Of a stretch of DNA of 64,000 nt, positions 39,020-49,280 are shown piece by piece. A program made the translations under genes and the position numbers. How positions within the stretch are numbered: position 1 is the stretch's first letter; each line of letters opens with the position of its first letter. The notes beneath the pieces were generated by a model. It did not search any database. It saw nothing but the letters and a program-made list of their open reading frames with translations, and was not told the DNA's origin. Source of the stretch: Diphasiastrum complanatum (taxonomy: Eukaryota; Streptophyta; Lycopodiopsida; Lycopodiales; Lycopodiaceae); assembly GCA_029204225.1 (NCBI GenBank), contig CM055100.1, forward strand, positions 27,292,649 to 27,356,648. Direction: 5' to 3'.

Positions 39020-42000
39020 AATTTGATCCAAATAGTTTCTTTTGAAGCTTGACATGTTGTGATGTACTCTACTTCGGTTGAAGAAAGCGCCACTGATTTC
39101 TACTTTCTTGAATTTCATGAAATTGGTCCTCCTACCAGAAAGAAACAAAACCCAAAAGTGGATTTTCTGATTGAGACATTTCCTCCCCAATCTGAGTCGG
39201 AGTAGCCTCGAAGAACCATTGGGTCAATTCCATCATAGCATAAAATGTGAACCAAAATTCCTTGAATGTATTTCATCACTCTCTTTAATGCTTTCCAATG
39301 CAAGATCTTAGGATTACACATGAATTGACTTAATGTGCTGATAGTGTATGCAACATCTGGTCTAGTGCATAGCATGGCATACATTAAAGATCCTATTAGT
39401 GAATGATAAGGATACTTCGACAAGTCGAGTATCTCACTTTCGGTATCCGCACAAGAAGGTTTGGTCAACATCATAGCTGGATCCATTGGCGTATCAACTG
39501 GTTTGCAATCAGACATGTGAAACTTTTCTAGAATGCCTTCTAGATATTTCTGCTAGCTAAGATAGACTTTCTTATGTAATCTATCTCTAGTGACATGTAT
39601 TCCTAATAATGAATGAACAATGCCTAGATCAGTCATATCAAATTCTTTTGACAGATCACTCTTAGTAGTGTGCAGCAACAATGTGTCATTAGACAAGATA
39701 AATACATCATCAATGTATAGAGCTATGTGAACTGAATTGACACATATGTATTTGGAATAAACATTGCAATCAGCTAAATTGTTTGCAAAACCTAATTAAA
39801 TAAGATCGGCATTGATTCGTTTGGACCAAGCCCTTGTAGCTTGTTTCAAACCATAGATTGCTTTGTGCAGCCTACACTTTGTGCTCTTGGCCTTTGACTT
39901 CGAACCCTTCGGGTTGGAAGGTGTACAGCTCCTCTTCGACGTAGCTATTGAGAAAGGTTGTCTTGACATCCATTTGATGCCGCTTTCGAGGTCTTCTGTG
40001 GTTGCTAGTGCAACGAGAGTCCTAATTGACTGCATTTTGACAACAAGACTAAACATTTCTTGAGAATACACTCCTTGGACTTGAGTGAATCCTTTAGCCA
40101 CCAGCTGTCTTTTCCATTTTGCAATGGAACCATTGAAGTTGATCTTCTTCTTGAAGATCCACTTGTTGTCAATAACTCTCTTGTGAGTGGAGAAGTCGAC
40201 CAGTGTCCTTGTCAAAAGTGAGTTGTACTCGCTTTCCATTGCTTCTTGCCACTTCACAACATCCTTAGAGTTAATTGCTTCAGCTAGGGTCTCTGGATAT
40301 TCAAATGAAGTCCAAAAAGATTGAGGTGTGTACCTCTCAAGAACTGTTCGAATTCTTGAAGATCTTCGAACATTCAGTTGACCAGATTGTAATGGTGTCT
40401 CTTCTTGAATTTCTCCATATTTGCTCGAGCCAGCTTGATTTGGTCTTTGGATTGGTGTTGTTGGCTGCTCGGCTTCTGTAGCTTTAGTTGTAGGTTCTGT
40501 AGAACAAACATCACGAGTGGAAGATTCTATGGTGTGTATAATAGGATGAAATGACACAACATCATTTGTTGATGGCTGCTTGAAGTCATAGAATGCATCT
40601 TCTTCGAATATTACATCCCTAGAAACAAATGCTACATTGGTGGATGGATCATGAACTTTATAAGCTTTATGTTCATCAGGCTAGCCAATGAAAATACATT
40701 TATTTGACCTCTGGTCCAGTTTCTTCCTAACCTGGTTAGGAACACGAACAAAACATATACAACCAAATATTTTTAGATGGCTGATACTAGGCTTGATGAG
40801 GAGTGCTTTTGTGTTGGGTCTGTTTTGTGCATAATAGTCTATGGTAGTAACTTCTTCCCAGAACTTCGAAGGTAAGTGCGCTTGATGTAACATAGATCTG
40901 GCTGAGTTAAGTAGCGTTCGATTCTTCCTTTCTGCAATTCCATTCTGCTGAGAAGAATAGGAAGCTGTAAATTGTCTTCAAATGTCGGGTTTGGCTAGAT
41001 AGTCGGACATCTCATTGGAGATGTATTCACCACCACCATCAGTTCGGAGTGCTTTTACTTTTCTAGATGTTTGGGTTTTAGCCATGGCCTTGAATTTCTT
41101 GAAGCATTCAAAGGCTTTTGATTTATACGCTATAAACATGACTATTGACCACCTAGAATAATCATCTATGAAGGTGATAAAATAAAGTGAATCTCCTAAG
41201 GATGGAGTTGGCATTGAACCACATAGATCACTATGCACAAGATCTATTACAAATGAAAGAGAGAAATACAATCCATCAACTAAATCATTACAATGCATGT
41301 AAGAAAGAGATTTTGTATTTGATGTGTCCAAATCGACCATGCCACAGTAAAGCTTGATCGTTTACATTGTCATGAGAAGTAGTAGCTAGTGCAATTGAGT
41401 CAGAAAGTACATATAGGTTTCCAACTCGAGTGCGAGTAGTCATAGTAGTGTCTTTGTCGAAGATTGTACACTGTTCAGAGGAAAATGTAACATCGTAGCC
41501 CTCATCAGTTATCTTTGAAATCGATAACAGACTCTTAGATAGTTGAGGTACATGAAGGACATTCAGAACAGAAATGGAAAGAGTATCCTTAAATACAATC
41601 TTGACTATTCCTTTTCCTTTCACGTGGATGGTGCTAGAGTCTATGAGGTAGATAAATTGATCTCTAGTGAAAGCTACATATTCAGTAAACCATTCTCTTC
41701 GAGGAGTCATGTGTTCAGAAGCGCCACTATCAAGATACCAATTGTCATAGTTTGCATTGTTATTGTTGTAATTGATTAACAGTTCTGATGGCTTTTCTTC
41801 ATCAGAAGTTTGCTCTTTAAATTTCGCTGCATTGGTAGAGTCTGGCTGATGGTGTTGCTACTTCTTTGTCTCATTGTAGATTCGGATTCAACAATCCTTA
41901 ATGTCGTGATTCACCTTTTTATAATATTTGCAAAAGAGTTTCTTTCTCGATCCACTGCTCTTTGATTGAGTTTGAGGCTTCTGTTGTTGCTGCTTTTGCA

Positions 42001-42629
42001 TTGATTCTTGCCCTTGAAATTATCTTTCTTCTTGGCGTATAGTACCAGGGACTTATCTTTCACAGATAGATCACTGGTCTTTCTCCACATTTCTTCTTGA
42101 AGAAGATGATCGATGACGTTTTGAAGAGAGTGGAGATCATCACAACAAAGTGTTCATAAGACTTTGTTAAAGAATAAAGCAAGGTCATTATAGCATCATT
42201 ATCCTGAATAATGTATCCTATAGTTGAAAATTGATCTAGCAAAGATTTAAAGTTGTTGTTGTAGGTAGTGATGGCTATTGAATCAGACATTCTAAGAGTA
42301 AAAAACTTCTTCCTAAGGTGTAACCCTGTGGTCACATCTTGAGTCTCATAGAGATTTGATAATTTGCAAGTAGTAATGTGGGATATTTGGAAATCGGCCA
42401 GATTTAGAGTGATTGATGCTAGGGCCTACTGATCCTTGATCTTCATGCCTTAGCTAATTCATGATCAACGTTGTTTGATTTCGCCATCTACAGCATCCCA
42501 AAGATCTCTTTTTATAAGCATCATCCTGAGTTTCAGTTTTTAGATATAGAAGTTAGATCTGTTAAAGCTATCAATAATTCTAACTTCGTTGGATGATGAA
42601 GAAGATGAAGTGCTACTAGTGAGAGACAT
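39020..42629 (-). pseudogene. Copia gag-pol, broken
   Basis: From ATG 42629 (a Ser/Thr-rich Gag start) the minus strand encodes Gag (42335-42060, LHLRKKFFTLRM), then pre-integrase HGRFGHI (about 41340), integrase (HSDLCG, FIDDYSRW, LRTDGGGEY between 41230 and 40985) and the integrase end (KFWEEV, HLKIFGCIC; 40893-40681). RT follows (IDNKWIFKKKI, GFTQVQG, HKAIYGLKQATRAW; 40557-39796) and RNase H (GYSDSDWGG; to about 39115). Stops and frameshifts separate almost every domain, and part of the RT core is shifted. It is dead, though the domain order is intact. The TDGGGEY-type integrase sets it apart from the other two copia elements. Confidence 0.88.
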
Positions 42630-42675
42630 ACTAACAGTAATTGAAATAGAATAACCTCTCAGCTTAATTAATTGT

Positions 42676-42687
42676 GCTCTAATACCA
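42676..42687 (-). promoter_or_regulatory. Primer binding site (one mismatch)
   Basis: The minus strand reads TGGTATTAGAGC two bases inside the 5' LTR; one base differs from the initiator tRNA-Met primer site TGGTATCAGAGC. Confidence 0.75.
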
Positions 42688-42689
42688 CC

Positions 42690-42852
42690 TGATGGAAAAG
42701 GAAAATGGAAGGAAGGACTAGATGTAAGAGAGAAATAAAGTGCGAAATAACCCCCCCAATATGGGCTGCTACAAACTGCCAGCAAGAACGATCTCTTGGT
42801 ATCAGAGAGGAGATTGTAAATTCCAAAGAGAATCACAACTCATGCATTCTCA
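42690..42852 (-). repeat. 5' LTR of the short-LTR copia element
   Basis: 163 bp, the partner of 38797-38978. Confidence 0.75.
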
Positions 42853-43014
42853 ATAGGATCGTTAAGATTATTGTGTGTTCAGATAAATCTGAACACAACT
42901 ACTAAAGAGTATTGATCCATAGCATCACGTAAGGTAGCGTAGGTTTCTGGCATCATTATAGCATCATGAACTATAATGATGCTATAACTAAGGTCATTAT
43001 AAAGCAAGGTCATT

Positions 43015-43585
43015 ATAGCATTATTATTTTTGGCGGTCTAAGTTCATGCCTAATAGATTTTGGGAGACCAGCCATGAACCATATGAGCACGACCCAATCA
43101 GGTGGCAAGTGAGCAGGGCATTCGGTTTTAAGACATTTGAGGCATTCAATATAATCATGTGCCCTCTCATCCTTCCTCATCTTGATCTTAGTAAGTAGTA
43201 GGAATGGGCTTTCAAGGAATCTAGATGATTTGAATCTTTTGACGAATGAGTCCTTAAGAGATTCCCACTTGTTTCATTCATGACGCTCAAGATTGAAATA
43301 CCACTTGCGAGCGACATCAGTGAGGGTCATACTAAAGAGCTTGAGTTTCTCTTCCAAGGTGGTCTCCCCATAGACTTCACATGCTTCCTCACAAATTTGA
43401 AGATAGCGTGCGGGGTCGGAAGTACCATCGTACCTTGGTAGATTGAGCCTGGGAGCTTGTCAATTATGTGGAATAGCTCCTGGTAATGGTATGGCATAGG
43501 CCGAGGGATTGGGGATCCTTGGGTCTCCTGGTGCCTCAGGTGGTACTGGATTCTCTTGAAGAGGATTTGGCTTATTGGTATCCAT
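43015..43585 (-). pseudogene. Ty3/gypsy gag remnant (retrotrans_gag domain)
   Basis: From ATG 43585 the minus strand encodes a Pro/Asn-rich start and then a typical plant gypsy Gag core: LPRYDGTSDPARYL, FSMTLTDVARKWYFNLE and KWESLKDSFVKRF, followed by MRKDERAHDYIECL. Two in-frame stops (near 43460 and 43275) and loss of the rest of gag-pol after about 43015 make it a fragment. Gag forms the capsid of the element particle. Confidence 0.8.
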
Positions 43586-43734
43586 ATTGAACTGCTCTTG
43601 GAGATTTCTTTGGGAATGGCTAGTTGAAGGTTCCTAATCTCTAGGTGAACTCTCTTCCTCTCTCGGGATCCTAGATCTAGTCTTTCGACCTGATATTAGT
43701 TGCATCCAATCAAAAGATCTTTTCTAAGTTTGGG

Positions 43735-44390
43735 ACTTGAGAAAGTATCTTGTTTGGGAAGGCAACAAGGCTACTTCAATTCAAGCCTCTAAGCCTTGGG
43801 AATTAGAATATGAGAATGAGAATGTGGGAACATAGGCTTGGGAAGATGGAGGTAGGCAATGTATTTTTTTTTGGGAATGCAAGTTTGGGAATCAACTTGG
43901 GGAATCAAAGGATAGAGATTAGGGATTTTGGAAATGGATCTTAGATCTGGGAGTCGTATCTTGGGAATGTGATGGTAAGATCTGGGAAAATAGGTGATTG
44001 GGAATGTAGGTTCTTGAACAAGGGAATGTGAAAAAAAGTAGGAATGTGGGAACAAGGTGAGTGGATTTTGAGAGTTTGGGTCTAAAAAGTTAAAAAACAA
44101 AGGAATTTGGGAATATGGAAAGTTCAGGAGTAGTGAAAAAGGGTTGGAGAATGTAGATCAAGTCAAAATCTGGGAATATGAAGTTTGGGGATTATGGAAT
44201 TTGGGAATATGAATTTGGAGAATGTGGTGGATGGGAGTATGGGAAGATATGAGTTGGGGAATGCAAGAAGGCTAGTGAATGTGGATTTGGGGAATGCCAA
44301 AAGTTGGGAATGTAAAGTGAATAAATGCAAGGGGATGGTTGGGGAATGTACTGTAGGTTGGGGATGTAAAAAGAAATTGGTATCTACCTT
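43735..44390. repeat. Degenerate GGGAAT-rich short repeats
   Basis: The motif TTGGGAAT(A/G)TG and variants recur dozens of times on the plus strand in irregular spacing. Frames through it on either strand translate to low-complexity peptides only. It lies just upstream of the gypsy gag fossil. Confidence 0.75.
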
Positions 44391-44819
44391 TTTCTATTTT
44401 TGTTAATTTTTTTTCCAAATGCAATGTTTGGCGAATGAAAACAATGTTTATTTGTAAGGACTTGAGTGATGAAATAATCGCCGAGTTGTTAAATGATGGT
44501 TTGGATACGAAACAAAATCAGCAAGTTGAGTGCAGAGTATGTAACTCATCAATGACATTTAGATACCACATCGAAAAACAAATGCTCACTTTGTTGTTGT
44601 ATTATAGGAGATGGAAAAATGCAAAAATGAGTCGAAGCCACTTGATCAAAATTTTGCAGTAAACCATCAAGAGCAACTTCAAATAACAGTGAAAGAAATG
44701 ACAACATTCTTGCTATGGTTGAGATTGAGGAAGATTGGTGTCTCAATCACATTCGATCGGAACTAGTGATGTTGCAATTCGATCTACCTCAATACTATCA
44801 ATTTCGATTGAATGAAAGA
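44391..44819. other. Non-coding, nothing recognised
   Basis: AT-rich sequence with short frames only. Confidence 0.4.
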
Positions 44820-45110
44820 GCATATTAAATGCAAAGACATAGAAACATCCATCGAAATTGAAGATCCTTAGAACTTCAACAATGTAATTTTGTATTATGT
44901 CATATAATTTTTTGTATATATCATGTTTGATAATATATGAACCACTCAACTTGAATATCATTGTTGAAGCCGAGGGTCTTTCTTTTCTATGATCTCCATT
45001 TCTTTTGTGGAGAACACACTGTAATTGCAATTGGATATGAATTTTTGATAATAAGCTTTATTGTCTCCTACCGGAAATGCATTATCTCCATTGGGGAGAT
45101 CTCCAGTGAC
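44820..45110 (-). repeat. Duplicated 3' gene end, distal copy
   Basis: It matches 45420-45745 in the same orientation, for example ATCTCCATTGGGGAGA, TTTATTGTCTC and the TTCTTTTCTATGAT block, and repeats the C-terminal coding stretch (...IEKKD... then CAACAATGA) of the Ulp1-like pseudogene with frameshifts. Confidence 0.65.
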
Positions 45111-45177
45111 CATTGCAATCAGATATTGCATCGGCTGTATTTTTGGTCTTTATTGCCTTAGTTTTTATTGTCCTTGT

Positions 45178-45318
45178 CTTGGCATTTTTGAATTTGTTTG
45201 AAGATGATCTAAGTGAAGCTTTGCCACAACAAATCTGAGTGAACCTTTGTCACATGTTTGGATTGGTTGTGGCAAAGATTCACTCAGATCATCTTCAAAC
45301 AAATCCAAAAATGCCAAG
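45178..45318. repeat. Long near-perfect hairpin, 53-bp arms
   Basis: Arms 45178-45230 and 45266-45318 are reverse complements at 50 of 53 positions, with a 35-bp loop. The loop itself holds a further related segment (ATCTGAGTGAACCTTTGTCAC) that could pair with the right arm instead. It resembles a small-RNA foldback or a fold-back repeat. It sits between the two copies of the duplicated gene end. Confidence 0.85.
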
Positions 45319-45419
45319 GTAAAGGCAAGACATACTAGCAGGGATATGAAAAAGAAATGTTTGATCATGAGGACTAGCTTTGACTAACTTTGCACCTGAA
45401 ATAAGAACTTGAAATGCAA

Positions 45420-45745
45420 ACATGTAGGAACAACCATCGAAATTGAAGATGAATGAATATAAAAAATCAAAATATATATGTATAAAATTTTCTGTACCCA
45501 AACATATTGCCTCATCTACATGAAGGGAGGCCATCTATTTTTTTGTATCATCTATTTTTTGTATCAACTTGAGTATCATTGTTGCGAGTCTTTCTTTTCT
45601 ATGATTACTAAATCCATTTCTCCAGTTGGAAGTTTCATTGGTAGAGAAACATCTGCAATTGAAACTGGATATGAATTTTCAATCACAAGTTTTATTGTCT
45701 CTTGCCGAAAATGCATTATCTCCATTGGGGAGACTTTCGGACATT
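45420..45745 (-). repeat. Duplicated 3' gene end, proximal copy
   Basis: This is the better preserved copy of the duplication at 44820-45110. It includes the last exon of the Ulp1-like pseudogene, reading PMEIMHFRQETIKLVIEN and ending at a CAACAATGA stop. Confidence 0.65.
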
Positions 45746-47410
45746 TGAACTAAAAAAAAACAAAAACACAAGTACATGCTATTAATCAAGGACTAGTTAT
45801 AAAGAATTATGAATATTTTATTGTAATAGATTACCTCTAGCAGATTTGGAAGCTTATCTTGTAGTGCAAGCCGATTGAAAAAACATTTGGCATTGAATAT
45901 CGTATACCAACCACAGCTAACAAAATCAACCTGCTGGGAGGACTGTAGTATTCAAATATATATGAAAGTTTGTAACAATATTTTAACTTTATGCAATATC
46001 GGATCACCGCGCACGAGATGATATTAAAAGCAACAAAGACCACAAGCGCGCGTCGAACCGATATTATAAAATTTTTTATGGAATATTGGATCAGCGCGCA
46101 CGAAATGAGATGAAAGCTACAAACACTAAAGGCGCACGTCGAACTAATATTAATTTTTTTTACCTCTGTATCAACCATTTTGAGCTTTGTATAGGCTATT
46201 GCACCTGGTACTAGAAAGAGTTCTAGTATTTTCTTTAAATGGCTCCTCGCTATTTTGTGGGTGTGTCTAATAGAATCCATCTTTGTGAAAAATTGGATTG
46301 CACATTGACATATAAGGATAGCACATATAAGCTCTAGTGATCACTATAATCAGAAAACAATATATTTTTGAGAATGCTTGTAAAATCAATAATTCATATA
46401 AAAAAAATCAACTTAATAAAATCTGAAAATCATACACTTACTTGGTTATGTATGGGAGCACAAGTATTGGAGTCCAGAGTCTGACGTATTGAAGCATATC
46501 AGCATGCAGACTATTAAAATTCAGGGAAATTAAAAGTAACCATGAATTGTAGAAGAACCAATGCGACATCTATAAAAATTAGGATATGGAAAAACTCCAT
46601 ACAATATCGAATGGCCCCCCTCCTACATTGTCGTCTGACATGTTATTCCTACTTTCTAATTCACTTGTATCTAAATTACTAAGGAAAAATCTTGTATTAG
46701 TCTTCGGCATCTGAAAACTATATAGAGGACCTAGAGCTTTAAGATATGTATTTAGTAATTGTTTATATTGTACAAATTGAGGAGAATTTACAAAAGCAAG
46801 TGTAGGGGGTGCATGAAGTGTTATAGATAAACTACAGAATGGATTGTCATTAAAATTGATTCGACCTTTCAATTTATAAGCTCATCTAACTCCAATCCTG
46901 ATGCTGGAGGAGGGGACCTAATATGGGGAGAAGTAGGAGACTAAGATTTAGGAGATTGAGATTTAGGAGATTGAGATTTAGGAGATACAGATTTAGGAGA
47001 TACAAATTTAGGAGACTGAGATTTAGGAGATTGAGATGCTAGAGGAGCAAATTTATTAGGAGAGGAATATTTTGGAGGAGAAGAAACAGACTGAGGTTTA
47101 AGAGGAGAGGAATTTTTAGAAGGAGAAGGAGACTGATGTTTAGGAGAAGAGAAACACTTAGGAGGAGATTGAGAAGGAGAACTTGGAGGAGATTGTCTAG
47201 TTGTTAGTGTATCTTGTAGAGATAACGACTTTGAAAAACCTCAAGCTTTGATAGGACAGTCAAGAGACCTTCTCTTTTTTTAAACACTCTCGCTCTGTAC
47301 CCAAAATACAAGTCTGGTCGGTTGTGATTGCTTCCTTTTTTTTTTTTTTGCATCTTGTTTTGGAGGAGAGGACGGAGCTGATCTGAAGTATTCAACAAAT
47401 TTGTCATATG
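45590..47410 (-). pseudogene. Intron-containing decayed gene, possibly Ulp1/C48 protease-like
   Basis: The minus strand shows exon-like pieces with plausible splice signals. First is a Ser/Pro/Lys-rich repeat region (SPKSQSPKS; 47200-46900), then a globular piece (46872-46579, LHAPPTLAFVNSPQFVQYKQ), then LHADMLQYVRLW ending at a GTAAGTG donor (about 46440). Next comes a piece with ICAILI ... MDSIRHTHKIARSHLKKILE (46330-46165), then FVSCGWYTIFNAKCFFNRLA (45940-45840), and a last exon PMEIMHFRQETIKLVIEN (45750-45595). The order hydrophobic strand-MDSI-helix-SCGWY resembles the catalytic region of Ulp1/SENP proteases (an Asp-Ser-Leu/Ile strand and a Cys-Gly motif), but the usual His-Trp is not evident and stops occur. 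Ulp1-like genes are often carried by plant DNA transposons. Family assignment is tentative. Confidence 0.35.
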
Positions 47411-49225
47411 TGTCCCATTAGCCTGAATACAAGCGTGAAATCCTTCGGCATGATGGTCACCCTCTTGTCATGGACAACTGCAACAACACTATTTGAGAAG
47501 ACTTTCACCTAGAAATCCTCATATGCAGTGTGCAGAGCTTCAACTACCGTTACTGTCCATCTTACATCTGTAGAGAGACTTCTTGTTACATGTTTGATGG
47601 ATCTCTGTATGTGAGCTTTTGAAATCAGAAGATTATTGGTCTTCTAAAGCTTCAGGATATCCTTGGCCTAGGAGGAGGTGGTGGTGGACAAGGAAGTGGT
47701 GAATTTCCTTGGCCTCCATGAATAGGGATACCTCTAGAATGGATACGTGCAGTTTGCTTCATGCGCACCATAAGGACGCAATATCGGATCAGCACATGCG
47801 TAGAGATGTCCCAAAATCAGATGGCAGGAGGTCGAGTGCTCTGAACAAACTGTATATTATTTGATGAGCTATCAATAGCATATGGGTGTGCGGGATTCAG
47901 GAAGGGAAGTTGATTAGTTCTGACTGACGTGCCGAACCGATACCGTAATCAGTAGTCTTTAATGAGCTATCGATAGTGGATGGACGCGTAGGAGTATGAA
48001 AGTCAAGCTGAGTAGTTTCTTCAGGCGCGCTGAACCGATACGTCATATGAGTAGTGATGATCATAAAATGAAACGAAAATTTTTTAAGAATTGTGTAGGG
48101 TATTATGTAGTGCCAAAATTTGAAATGATTGTTATCATGGTCTTGCGAATATCGAGGCAAAAGTCACGGAAATCAAATCTAATCAAATCATTAATAAATG
48201 TCATAACAAATGATTAAACGATAACTCTAATTATGAGGTAATTAGTTGCCAGTAGTGGACATGTACAATTGAAGAGACCCAGACATTTAAATAACATTCA
48301 AGGAACCCAGACTATCATTGATTTCTTGATAAATATCTAGACTACCTTATCTTTCTACGATATTCTAGGATAAGCCATAAATATCAGACGAATTTTTATA
48401 TACTATCTTGATAATTTCCTCAGATTTCGACATCCTTTTTCTGCTCCATTAGCAAATCGACATGTGCCATCCAAATGGGAAGTAATTGATCTTCAATCGG
48501 GCATGCTGAACCGATATCAGAGTGGCCATGGCGAAATATTTCATCAACGCACACCCTAGCCCATGCAATATCAGTTCAATGCGTGTCCATGTTGGAGTGC
48601 CTCCATGTGCAGTCAGTCACGTCGTGCGTTGAACCGATATGGGCTCTTGAAGATGTTCTGAATTATCGGCCTTTTAAATCTGTGCTGAATGAACCTTTTC
48701 GCAAAGTTTTTTTGTTATCTTGTTTGTCCTTAAATAGGGTGAACATCCGTAATTATTAGTCTCGTGAACATTTTTTTATCGCGATGCACGTATTACGACG
48801 ACCATTAATGCGAATGATATTGGTGGGTCCAAGCTAATGATGATTCTGAAAGGCTAATGATAGATCTTTTAGGGTATTGCGGCACAGGTACAATGTTGTA
48901 TCTTTATGATTGGTGGATAAATATAGGCCCCAGGCTTCAACTGATTTCTGACAAATATATGGTTGTGATTAACTGAAAAGGGCTATAAATATTGGCACCA
49001 CTCGACTCAATGAGATTCCGTGATGTTTATTTGATAACTCCTTTTTCATTTTGTTCTCTAGCTTTCTCCGGCAATATTAACGACCTTTTAATTTATCATT
49101 GTCGCGCGTTGAAATGATATTTGACTCTTCCTACGGAATATCAAATCAACACACACCTTGTTCTAGAGTTTCTCATCAGAATCATTCATGCGCGCTAAAG
49201 CGATTAATCTCAAAATATCAAATCA
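45990..49225. repeat. Dispersed motif ATATCGGTTCAACGCGCG, both orientations
   Basis: About 13 variants of this roughly 20-bp motif occur near 45998, 46050, 46081, 46132, 47778, 47927, 48024, 48501, 48567, 48618, 49101, 49135 and 49207, for example CGCGCGTCGAACCGATATT and AATATTGGATCAGCGCGCAC. They lie in introns and spacers, not in the coding pieces. Some are in paired units of about 85-100 bp. Confidence 0.65.
47863..48055. repeat. Tandem unit of about 97 bp, two copies
   Basis: Two diverged units start GAGCTATC(A/G)ATAG (about 47866 and 47962) and each ends with a GAACCGATAC motif (about 47933 and 48029) followed by a (C)AGTAG stretch. Confidence 0.6.
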
Positions 49226-49280
49226 ACGCGTGCGTTGTTCATTTGTCTGCGACCGGAATCATTCACGGGCGGATATCAGT
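48220..49280. other. Spacer between divergent decayed genes
   Basis: AT-rich, without a credible frame, holding six copies of the dispersed GAACCGATAT/CGCG motif. It could contain promoters for the decayed genes on each side; no TATA box is clear. Confidence 0.4.

Larger units (their letters stand above)
38797..42852 (-). mobile_element. Decayed Ty1/copia element with short LTRs
   Basis: A 4056-bp minus-strand element. The 3' LTR is 38797-38978 and the 5' LTR 42690-42852. Both start TGATGGAAAA and end CATTCTCA on the forward strand and share TATGGGCTGCTAC and AGAACGATCTCTTGGTATC. The LTRs differ by indels and many substitutions, so the insertion is old. A primer site and broken gag-pol lie between them. 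No target duplication was found. Confidence 0.8.

Noticed and set aside
42705-42905. Small plus-strand frames across 38711-38935 and 42705-42905 with similar peptides
   Set aside because: The similarity comes from the two LTRs of the copia element, not from a gene.
47204-47407. Minus-strand frame with FKKREGLL, reminiscent of a MADS-box
   Set aside because: The match is a few residues only, the basic N-terminal part and the rest of the domain are absent, and it lies in a Lys-rich low-complexity stretch.
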